Source: Thalassotalea sp. (GTDB lineage Bacteria; Pseudomonadota; Gammaproteobacteria; Enterobacterales; Alteromonadaceae). From it: DNA of 32,178 nucleotides. Below, in pieces: positions 1 through 7,255 of the stretch. Both the position numbers and the translations under genes were made by a program. The first letter of the stretch is position 1. Each line of letters opens with the position of its first letter. The stretch is from contig JAQWHO010000092.1 in the NCBI GenBank assembly GCA_029249355.1, positions 1-32,178 of the forward strand, written 5' to 3'. A model generated the notes under the pieces. That model searched no databases and was not told where the DNA came from. It saw only the letters and a list, made by a program, of their open reading frames with translations.

Positions 1-1099
1 GGCCATAAACAGGGCCAGCACCAAAGTCAGATTCTGAGCCAATTACATGGTTGGCAATTGTGCCATCTTCTTCTCTTGCCTTTGCATAAGCACGTGCGCC
101 AATCAAACCTAACTCTTCTGCTCCCCATAAGATTACTCGAATAGTACGGCGTGGCTTAACCTTGACATTATTCTTAATAAAGGCTGCTGTAGCTATTCCA
201 ATCGCTACTCCGGCGCCATCATCAACTGCTCCAGTTCCTAGATCCCAACTATCTAAATGCCCGCCAATAACTACAACTTCATTAGGAAATTCACGACCTG
301 TTATTTCACCAATTACATTTTTAGTAACAATAGGGCCTAAATCTTTTGTTTGGATATTTAAACGAATTTTAGGCGTGTGACCAAATTCCATTAAACGAAC
401 TAACTGATCTGCATCAGGGTTAGAAAGCGCAACAGCTGGCACAGCTGTATAACCCATAGCAACATTTGTAGCCCCCGTATGTGGATTACGATGGTCATCA
501 GTGCCTATTGAGCGAATTAATAATGCTTCCGCCCCTTTTTTAGCGGCAAGTTCATGCCCTTTACTTCGGGCAATATTCGCTGGACCGTAACCTGCACCAT
601 TTTTAAATCGTTCCATGCGGTTACTAATAAAAGCTATTTTACCTTTTAAACTACCATCATTAGTTTTTTCAAGTTCAGCATAATTTTTAAAATGTACAAT
701 TTCAGCTTCTAAACCGCCTTCAGGCGTAGACTTTGAACGGCCTAAAGCAGTGATCACCATTTTTTGATACGAAGGCATTAAGATTTCAGCAACTTCAACT
801 TCTCGAATCCAGCCATTCATTTTTACGTCTTCGGTGTAAACTTTATCAAACCCTAACGCTTTTAATTTTTTTATCCCCCATTCAATGCCTGCTTTTTCTC
901 CAGGTGTACCAGGATGACGAGCACCGACTTCAGTCGTCAATGACTTTAGTATTTCATAAGCACTATTATCTTCGATAGCCTTATCACGAAGGCTAATAGC
1001 CATTTCCTTTGTTTCTGTTGAAACAGGAATAATTTCATTGGCAAACGCTGATGACGATAATGTGAAAGCAGCGACTGCTGCCAGTTTGATTAATTTCAT
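1..1099 (-). CDS. M28 family metallopeptidase (carboxypeptidase Q-like), 3' end beyond window
   Basis: A reading frame starting at ATG 1099 runs without a stop to the window edge, giving 366 residues with the C-terminus missing. Residues 1-20 form a Sec signal peptide (K-rich start, hydrophobic core, AFA cleavage site), so the enzyme is exported. The catalytic part carries the M28 zinc-ligand motifs: GGHLDSWD (279-286, His281), AVDDGAG (291-297, Asp293/294), WGAEELGLIG (325-334, the Glu328/329 pair) and ESD (356-358). Residues ~120-250 interrupt the peptidase fold and look like a protease-associated (PA) domain. By family it would be a periplasmic or secreted di-zinc aminopeptidase or dipeptidase; the substrate cannot be told. 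A GGAG ribosome-binding site lies just upstream of ATG 1099. Its upstream region is bordered by the MITE-like element, so its promoter lies in or beside that element. Confidence 0.9.
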   Translation of the reverse strand, partial: MKLIKLAAVAAFTLSSSAFANEIIPVSTETKEMAISLRDKAIEDNSAYEILKSLTTEVGARHPGTPGEKAGIEWGIKKLKALGFDKVYTEDVKMNGWIREVEVAEILMPSYQKMVITALGRSKSTPEGGLEAEIVHFKNYAELEKTNDGSLKGKIAFISNRMERFKNGAGYGPANIARSKGHELAAKKGAEALLIRSIGTDDHRNPHTGATNVAMGYTAVPAVALSNPDADQLVRLMEFGHTPKIRLNIQTKDLGPIVTKNVIGEITGREFPNEVVVIGGHLDSWDLGTGAVDDGAGVAIGIATAAFIKNNVKVKPRRTIRVILWGAEELGLIGARAYAKAREEDGTIANHVIGSESDFGAGPVYG

Positions 1100-1215
1100 T
1101 GAAGCTCCATTTGAGTGTTTTTATGTGAACAGAATATTACCTTTAAATCATTTGTCCAGAGCTTATTTCAACCGGTTTTTGAAAGGTTAGCTTTTGCATG
1201 TTAAGTAACCAAACA

Positions 1216-1519
1216 AGGGGCTGTTGATCTTTCGCGGTAAATTTTGTTCGAGATAAAATCGTTTTACTCTTTGTAGCCTAGTCATTCTAAGCAAATACTA
1301 CTCAACAAAGAGTAAAACGATTTTAGCCGAATCTTTCGGACAGCGTTTGTTAGTCATTTTTACGGCGTTGCCCCACAAGGATGTGGGGTAAGGTGACTTT
1401 GCAGGAGCATAAAGTCTTTATCACCTTTTTATGTGGGACAACCACATTACAAAAGTTCTGCCTTGTATAAATACCCAAAAAACTGCTGCAAAAACAATCT
1501 CGAAAGATCAACAGCCCCT
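1216..1519. mobile_element. MITE-like non-autonomous element with 19 bp perfect terminal inverted repeats
   Basis: Positions 1216-1234 (AGGGGCTGTTGATCTTTCG) are exactly the reverse complement of 1501-1519, bounding a 304 bp segment with no credible gene. Inside is a second perfect 20 bp inverted repeat (1254-1273 with 1306-1325, 32 nt apart). Smaller hairpins follow: CCCCAC/GTGGGG at 1371-1388, AGGTGA/TCACCT at 1391-1426 and ATGTGG/CCACAT at 1431-1447. This architecture is typical of a miniature inverted-repeat transposable element moved by a transposase elsewhere. I see no clear target-site duplication (left flank ends CAA, right flank begins AAA/TAA). It lies between the RND pump stop (1552) and the M28 peptidase start (1099), so it could affect transcription between them. 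Family assignment is not possible from the sequence alone. Confidence 0.75.
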
Positions 1520-1551
1520 AAATATTCAGTTCTTTTTTATAACTTTAAAAT

Positions 1552-4500
1552 TTAAGCGGCCGTTTTAATCCGTTTCAATTTATTTAAAAATGATAACTTA
1601 CTTTTACCTTGTCGTGCACCTCGGTTTCTATCTCGAAGTACAATTAAGCAAGGCGTTAACACTAACGTTAATACTGTAGCAAACGCTAAACCACCAGCAA
1701 CAGCCGTGGCTAATTGTGTCCACCATTGTGTCGATGGTGCACCAAAAACCGCCGTGCGATTAAAAAAGTCTAAATTCACCTGAAGCACCATAGGTAATAA
1801 ACCTAAAATAGTGGTAATTGTCGTTAACATGACAGGTCGAAGACGTTGAGCGCCAGTTTGTAAAACCGCATCAATTGGTGATAACCCTTCCTTCCTCAAA
1901 ACATTATAAGTGTCAATGAGAACAATATTGTTATTCACCACAATACCGGCTAATGAAATAACACCAATGCCGCCCATTACAATACCGAAAGGTTTTTGCA
2001 CTAAAAATAACGCTAAGAAAACCCCAACGGTAGAAAAAACAACCGCACTTAATATTAGAAAAGCTTGGTAAAAACTATTGAATTGCGTCACTAAAATAAT
2101 CGCCATGACAAAAAGAGCGATACCAAAAGCATTGACTAAAAATTCTTCTGATTCTTGCTGGTCTTCATTTTGCCCTCTTATGCTAATATCAACATTGGGA
2201 TCGATACCTAACGATGGAAATTGTGCTTTTAAAATGGGGAGTTCAGTTAACAGTTGTGCGCCGCTAATTAAATTGGCTTGAATAGTCACCACTCTTTTAC
2301 CATCGGTACGATGAATAGTATCAACTTTAAGTGCAGCTTCTCTAGTAACAAAGCTGCTTACCGGTACTAAACCTTCCATAGTTTTTATGCGTAATGTGTC
2401 TAATCGACCAATATTGCGCTTTTCTTCAGGAAAACGTACACGAATATCAAGCTCGTCATCAACATCATCCGGACGATACTCTCCTAGTTTCAAACCATTG
2501 GTGACCATTTGAACTGTGGAACCAACTATTGCTGCATCAGCGCCATAAGTTGCCGCTTTTGATCGATCTATTTTTAATTGCCACTCGATGCCAGGTTTTG
2601 CGCCAGAGTCTTCAATATCGGTAAATTTTCCATTGGCTACTAATGCATTACGAATAATTTTAACCGCTTCATTCAACTTTTCAGGGAAGCGAGAATTCAA
2701 TTCAAGGCGTAAATCTTTCCCAGACTGAGGACCGTCTTCATTTTTACGCACTTCTAATTCAACACCCGCTAAATCACTAGTACGTTGGTGAATTTCTTTT
2801 ATCGACTCATTAGAAGGTCGTCTAAATTGCCAGTTGATAAAATTCACTTGGAATGAACCGATAATGTCATTACCGCCCGTTAACGTATATAAAGTTTCAA
2901 TCTCTTCCATATCAAGAATGCGAGTTTCAATATCTCGCATAATTTGATCTTTTTCTCTCACCGATAAATCACCGTGAGAACGGACAACAATGGTGGCACT
3001 ATTGGGTTCAATCTCAGGGAAAAATATTGCTCCTAACCCTGAGGCACCGTATAACCACATCACAAATATCGCAGTGCCAAATGTACCTAAAACAATTTTC
3101 CATGGATGATGTATCGCAGTTTTTAATATCGAGACATATTTTCCGGTAAACCCAGTTAAATTATCTAAATTTCCCTGCTCAGTATTTTCAACTTGTGCTT
3201 TTTCTTCCTGACTTAATGCACGCGTTTTACCAATAACACTACCAATAGTTGGTACGAAAATAAGTGCCATGGCTAAAGAAGCCGTTAGTACTGCAATTAA
3301 TGTAATCGGGAGATATTTCATAAATTCGCCCATCATCCCCGGCCAAAACATTAACGGTGCAAAAGCCGCTAACGTAGTGGCAGTTGATGCGATTATTGGC
3401 CAAGCCATGCGTTTTGCCGCTAACCCGTAGGCAACTTCTCTAGGTTTTCCTTCATTCATTTCTCTATCAGCAAATTCGGTAACAACAATGGCGCCATCAA
3501 CCAACATACCAACTGCCATTATCAAACCGAATAACACAACAATATTCACGGTTAATCCGGCAATAGCTAACACTAATATGCCGGTTAAAAAGGCTCCTGG
3601 AATGGCAACTCCAACAAGAATAGCTGTTCGAGTACCAAGTGCAGCAATAATAACAATAACCACTAATAAAACGGCTGACAGTACATTATTTTGTAAATCG
3701 CTTAGGGTATTTTTTACTTCTGTCGATTGATCGCCAATATAGTCAACCACCACTTGGTTAGGCCATTTTTCTCGTTCTTTTTCGATCAATGCTTTAACAT
3801 TATCAACGGTATAAATAATGTTCTCGCCAGAACGTTTTTTCACTTCAATAGAAATAGAACGCTCGCCATTTAATCGCGCAAATGTTGTCGGATCTTTATA
3901 AGAACGTCGCACGGTAGAGACATCTTGAAAAGTAATAACTTTGTCGCCATCTGCTTTTATCGGTAACTCTAGTAAATCTTGAACGGTTTCAAATACCGAT
4001 GGTACTTTTATCGCAAAACGCCCTTTACCTGTATCCATGGTTCCAGCTGGTACTAAACGATTATTTCGTTCAACAAGATTATAGATATCGGTTTGGTCAA
4101 GGCCGTAGCTTTCCATCAGCAATGGATCAACAATAATCTCCACCATATCTTCACGATCGCCACCAATATCAACTTCCAGCACTTCTTGCATGCCTTCAAT
4201 TTTATCTTTGAGATCACGGGCGAGTGTTAATAAACCGCGTTCAGTCACAGGACCCGATAAAATAACGGTCACAGCGGGAACTTGATTCGCCATAGTCACT
4301 TCATGAACTTCTGGCTCTTCTGATTCGGAAGGTAATTTAGCTTTAGCGAGAGTCACTTTATCGCGCACATCAGCTAAGGCTTCTTTAGGGTCTAAACCCG
4401 CTAAAAATTCAATATTGATTGAAGCGTGACCTTCACTTGCGGTTGAAGTCATTTCTTTGATGCCAGCGATAGATTTCAGCTCTTTTTCCATCGGGCGAAC

Positions 4501-4692
4501 CAGCATTCGCTCGGCATCTTCTGGTGAAATGCCGTCATGAACCATAGAAACATAAATATTTGGAATAGTGATGTCGGGGTTCGCTTCTTTGGCAATATTT
4601 GCGTAAGTTATAGCGCCCGATATAAGCAAAAGTACAAACACCATCAATACCGAACGAGTCCGCGTTAATGCTGCTTCAATAATAGTTAACAT
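1552..4692 (-). CDS. RND efflux transporter permease subunit (HAE-1/AcrB-like superfamily)
   Basis: The 1046-residue length and duplicated layout are those of inner-membrane RND pumps: TM1 at ~15-34, a first periplasmic porter loop (~35-335), TM2-6 (~336-490), TM7 (~532-550), a second periplasmic loop (~555-850), and TM8-12 to the end. The TM4 motif is GMLVDGAIVV (395-404): Asp399 is present, but the second Asp of the AcrB-type VDD pair is Gly400. TM10 carries VVNNNIVLID (918-927). It would use proton motive force to export drugs or other hydrophobic compounds together with the fusion protein encoded just upstream. The ribosome-binding site (GGAG) overlaps the stop codon of that gene, and the intergenic gap is 9 nt, so the two are translationally coupled. 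No outer-membrane channel gene is adjacent, so a TolC-like partner encoded elsewhere is likely. Confidence 0.93.
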   Translation of the reverse strand: MLTIIEAALTRTRSVLMVFVLLLISGAITYANIAKEANPDITIPNIYVSMVHDGISPEDAERMLVRPMEKELKSIAGIKEMTSTASEGHASINIEFLAGLDPKEALADVRDKVTLAKAKLPSESEEPEVHEVTMANQVPAVTVILSGPVTERGLLTLARDLKDKIEGMQEVLEVDIGGDREDMVEIIVDPLLMESYGLDQTDIYNLVERNNRLVPAGTMDTGKGRFAIKVPSVFETVQDLLELPIKADGDKVITFQDVSTVRRSYKDPTTFARLNGERSISIEVKKRSGENIIYTVDNVKALIEKEREKWPNQVVVDYIGDQSTEVKNTLSDLQNNVLSAVLLVVIVIIAALGTRTAILVGVAIPGAFLTGILVLAIAGLTVNIVVLFGLIMAVGMLVDGAIVVTEFADREMNEGKPREVAYGLAAKRMAWPIIASTATTLAAFAPLMFWPGMMGEFMKYLPITLIAVLTASLAMALIFVPTIGSVIGKTRALSQEEKAQVENTEQGNLDNLTGFTGKYVSILKTAIHHPWKIVLGTFGTAIFVMWLYGASGLGAIFFPEIEPNSATIVVRSHGDLSVREKDQIMRDIETRILDMEEIETLYTLTGGNDIIGSFQVNFINWQFRRPSNESIKEIHQRTSDLAGVELEVRKNEDGPQSGKDLRLELNSRFPEKLNEAVKIIRNALVANGKFTDIEDSGAKPGIEWQLKIDRSKAATYGADAAIVGSTVQMVTNGLKLGEYRPDDVDDELDIRVRFPEEKRNIGRLDTLRIKTMEGLVPVSSFVTREAALKVDTIHRTDGKRVVTIQANLISGAQLLTELPILKAQFPSLGIDPNVDISIRGQNEDQQESEEFLVNAFGIALFVMAIILVTQFNSFYQAFLILSAVVFSTVGVFLALFLVQKPFGIVMGGIGVISLAGIVVNNNIVLIDTYNVLRKEGLSPIDAVLQTGAQRLRPVMLTTITTILGLLPMVLQVNLDFFNRTAVFGAPSTQWWTQLATAVAGGLAFATVLTLVLTPCLIVLRDRNRGARQGKSKLSFLNKLKRIKTAA

Positions 4693-4701
4693 GAAGTCTC
4701 C

Positions 4702-5790
4702 TTACTTCTCGTTGCTCATCACGGCATCAACTTTTTCACCGGCACGAACAAAACCTTGCCCAAGCGTTATTACATCTGCTTGCTGACCTAACCCTGCTAA
4801 CCACAACCCATCATTTTCGCTTTTTACCACATTAATTGGCGTAAAAACAACGATGTCATTCGACACTGTTTTCACCCCGATATTGCCCATTTCATCAAGT
4901 GCTAATAATGCGGGAGACATTTTAATTGCTGGCACTTCATTTAAAACAATATCGACTTCACTGCTGATACCCGCTAATAATTTATAATCGGTATTTTCAA
5001 TATTCACTTCAATTTTAAAAGTATTGGTATTGTCATCCGCAACACTGGCAATATATCGCAACGTTCCAGGAAGTAGAGTTTTATTAAGTAAACTGACTTC
5101 CGCTTGTTGCCCAACAGACAACAATTCTACTTGCTGTTCGGTAACAAACGCACGAACCACGAGCGGATCTAAATCAGCGATCATTGCCACATCATCACCA
5201 CTTTGCACATAATCCCCTTGTTCGACATAACGGGTATTTAATATTCCGTCAAAAGGCGCGCGAATAACGGTATAGCTAATCGCAATTTCTAATCGTTTAA
5301 TTTCTGCTTTAACGGCTGCAAGATTCGCAGCTGCGCTACTGACTTGTACCTTACCTTGATAACCTTCAGCGTTTAATTTTTTCGCTCCTTGAAACTCTAT
5401 TTCACGTTGAGTTAATAACGCCTTACTGCGGGATAATTGTAATTCCAGATCATTAATTTCTAATTTCGCGATGATCTGTCCTTGAGAAACCCTCGAACCT
5501 CTTTTTGCTAATACTTGTTCAATTTTTCCAGAGATCTCCGCTTTTACATGCGTAATTCTATCAGGCTCAGTACGTCCATATAGCTCAACCACATCACTGA
5601 CATTTTCTGCATAAAGCGTTTCCACTTTTACTTTAGGAATAATGTTGTTTTCTTTATCTACTTTCTTAGGCATTTCTTGCGCTTGCATGATGCCAGAGGC
5701 CATCCAGAGAATTAATATTAGCGAGATAATAAGGGCTAAAATATAAGGTCGTTCAGCTAACCATTGACGTCCATATTTACTTTGTTTCAT
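4702..5790 (-). CDS. RND efflux periplasmic adaptor (membrane fusion protein, HlyD/AcrA family)
   Basis: 362 residues. A single N-terminal membrane anchor lies at ~16-35, with no lipobox cysteine, so it is anchored by a helix rather than a lipid. It has the usual adaptor layout: split lipoyl (barrel-sandwich) halves at ~82-112 and ~173-205 flanking an alpha-helical hairpin (~113-172), then a beta-barrel and membrane-proximal domain. It bridges the RND pump to an outer-membrane channel. ATG 5790 is preceded by AAAGGACT, a good ribosome-binding site. It is the first gene of the operon with the pump. The upstream region (5791-5900) carries a TATAAT box and two direct repeats that could be an operator. 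No regulator gene is adjacent. Confidence 0.92.
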   Translation of the reverse strand: MKQSKYGRQWLAERPYILALIISLILILWMASGIMQAQEMPKKVDKENNIIPKVKVETLYAENVSDVVELYGRTEPDRITHVKAEISGKIEQVLAKRGSRVSQGQIIAKLEINDLELQLSRSKALLTQREIEFQGAKKLNAEGYQGKVQVSSAAANLAAVKAEIKRLEIAISYTVIRAPFDGILNTRYVEQGDYVQSGDDVAMIADLDPLVVRAFVTEQQVELLSVGQQAEVSLLNKTLLPGTLRYIASVADDNTNTFKIEVNIENTDYKLLAGISSEVDIVLNEVPAIKMSPALLALDEMGNIGVKTVSNDIVVFTPINVVKSENDGLWLAGLGQQADVITLGQGFVRAGEKVDAVMSNEK

Positions 5791-5827
5791 TCGAGTCCTT
5801 TGATTTTAGTTATTGAATAGATTCAAA

Positions 5828-5891
5828 AGTATCAATTTATTGGATTATGCAGCCCTTTCATCATTATAAGAGCATCAATTTGTTAGATATA
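5828..5891 (-). promoter_or_regulatory. Putative RND operon promoter flanked by direct repeats
   Basis: Two near-identical repeats, AGTATCAATTTATTGGAT (5828-5845) and AGCATCAATTTGTTAGAT (5871-5888), match at 15 of 18 positions. They start 43 bp apart, about four helical turns. Between them on the minus strand is a TATAAT box (5868-5863) about 70 bp upstream of the adaptor start. Repeated sites around a -10 box suggest a regulator operator; no clear -35 is visible. This is inference from pattern only. Confidence 0.4.
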
Positions 5892-5994
5892 TTAACGAGC
5901 ATTGCAACAATCGTCTACTGAGAAAATAGCACAATTTGTAAGCAAATATCTTTAAGTAATATTAGAAATTAATTGTAGGAGAAACAGGGAAGTA

Positions 5995-6022
5995 AGCACT
6001 AAACTTAGAATAGCTTAGTGCT
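5995..6022 (-). terminator. Possible erpA stem-loop (weak terminator)
   Basis: The inverted repeat AGCACTAA (5995-6002) / TTAGTGCT (6015-6022), with a partly paired 12 nt centre, lies 11 nt beyond the erpA stop codon. Neither side has a convincing T-run, so it is either a weak terminator or an mRNA 3'-end stabilising hairpin. Confidence 0.35.
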
Positions 6023-6033
6023 ATAAAAAGTAA

Positions 6034-6375
6034 CTAAATAGAGAAAGAGGCACCACAACCACATGTGGTTGAAGCATTAGGGTTATTGACTAAAAAACGA
6101 CTACCTTCTAATCCTTCAACATAATCAACTTCACCATCAACCAAATATTGTAAGCTCATCGGGTCAATCACCATAGTGACACCTTTCTTTACAATAGTCA
6201 TATCGCCTTCATTGATTTTTTCATCGAAGGTAAAACCATATTGAAAACCAGAGCAACCACCACCTGTAACATAAACACGCAACTTAAGTTCAGGGTTCTC
6301 TTCTTCTGTAACCAACGCTAAAACTTTTTTAGCAGCAGCATCAGAAAATGTAATAGGTAATTCGGTATCAGACAT
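6034..6375 (-). CDS. erpA: Iron-sulfur cluster insertion protein ErpA (A-type carrier)
   Basis: 113 residues, the usual ErpA length. The three conserved cysteines of A-type Fe-S carriers are present: Cys41 in [13 protein letters not shown] (37-49), and Cys105 and Cys107 in [11 protein letters not shown] at the C-terminus. It accepts [Fe-S] clusters from the Isc/Suf scaffolds and delivers them to apoproteins in the cytoplasm; in E. coli it is needed for the isoprenoid enzymes IspG/IspH. Choosing between ErpA and IscA rests on its isolated position (no isc operon) and the Cys-Gly-Cys-Gly-Ala-Ser-Phe ending. Its promoter overlaps an IscR type-1-like site at 6416-6440, consistent with repression when Fe-S supply is adequate. 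Confidence 0.95.
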   Translation of the reverse strand: MSDTELPITFSDAAAKKVLALVTEEENPELKLRVYVTGGGCSGFQYGFTFDEKINEGDMTIVKKGVTMVIDPMSLQYLVDGEVDYVEGLEGSRFLVNNPNASTTCGCGASFSI

Positions 6376-6407
6376 GGGGTTAACAATCTCTTTGTATATA
6401 GGGGGTA

Positions 6408-6440
6408 ATTATCTTAAACCTGACTAATTTAGTCAAGTAT
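6408..6440 (-). promoter_or_regulatory. erpA promoter overlapped by IscR type-1-like site
   Basis: On the minus strand, -35 TTGACT (6436-6431) and -10 GATAAT (6413-6408) are separated by exactly 17 nt and lie ~33 nt upstream of the erpA ATG. The stretch 6440-6416 reads ATACTTGACTAAATTAGTCA then GGTTT, which closely resembles the known type-1 (cluster-bound) IscR operator, with its GACT...AGTC dyad overlapping the -35. This implies iron-sulfur-responsive control of erpA. The same bases encode the last codons and stop of the upstream DUF6776-like gene in its restored frame. Confidence 0.75.
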
Positions 6441-7183
6441 TAGTGATGTCGTTGGTGAAAAATTTTCGATAATACTTTGCCAATCGTAACTTTCATCAAC
6501 ACGCTGGTAACTCTGCCATTTGCTTTTTGGCAAGATGGCAGAAAGTTCTACCTTTTCAGGTTTGAAATTATCAGGAAAGGTGAGCTCTCCTTGAATAATT
6601 TGAAAGTATTGAAAATTGAATGACAGTTGTTTTTTGATAATTCTGCTATTTTATTCAAATTAACTTTATAAGGCTTATTATTTAGGCTTCCTACAAAGAG
6701 CAGTTCAACATGTCCTTTCGCAAAACGTTTTTTCATTCGTTGCTGAACTAATGCCACTTGAAAGCGAAAGTGATTAGGGATAGTTGTCGCTGAAATCACA
6801 ATATTATCAATAACTAAACCATCAGCTTGTTTTTCAGGAGCCATGACTTTTTCATAAAAAGCTAATTCTTTTTTAACTTGATAATGCTGCTCTTCCATTT
6901 CTTTTAAAAGTTTTTGCGATTTTTGATTAGCCAAACGCTCTACTTCTAATTCTACTTCTAAGGTATTGATGCGGCGAGTTTGTTCACCTTGCTTAAGATA
7001 TAAATTATCTAAACGTTGTTTCTGTTGTTGCATAGTTTGCTTTTGGTAACCATGGAAGAAATTCCCCATGCGATAACCACAAAACAGGCAAGTGATGATC
7101 AAAGCCAATATTAAAATGGCCGATCGAAAGGTACCTAACCGGAGTACAACAGTATTCAGATTTATTTTTGCTAACCAACTCAT
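6429..7183 (-). CDS. DUF6776-like inner-membrane coiled-coil protein, apparent frameshift
   Basis: From ATG 7183 the zero frame gives 211 residues to a stop at 6548. A TM helix lies at ~17-37, a basic/glutamine-rich coiled coil at ~45-120, then a beta-rich domain. After residue ~183 the zero frame becomes atypical. In the -1 frame the sequence continues as KQLSFNFQYFQIIQGELTFP and ends in TSLILD, with a stop at 6431-6429; this matches the C-terminus I recall for this marine gammaproteobacterial family. The switch point is a run of six A then C on the coding strand (6635-6629), read TCA-AAA-AAC. That is a perfect A-AAA-AAC slippery heptamer and equally a homopolymer where one missing A explains the shift. 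The restored product is 251 residues. The function is unknown; it is a single-pass inner-membrane protein with a periplasmic coiled coil. It is divergent from the ClC gene by 72 bp. Confidence 0.7.
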
Positions 7184-7255
7184 TTGTAACGTATTATGAT
7201 ATCCATTGAATAAAACATTAATATTTGACTTTAAGTTAAAACAATTAAGCCTAAT

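Noticed and set aside
162-380. 72-codon plus-strand frame opposite the M28 peptidase
   Set aside because: It lies wholly antisense to a frame with intact zinc-ligand motifs; no start signal.
1206-1526. Target-site duplication flanking the MITE-like element
   Set aside because: Flanks (AACCAAACA on the left, AAATATTC on the right) give no convincing direct repeat.
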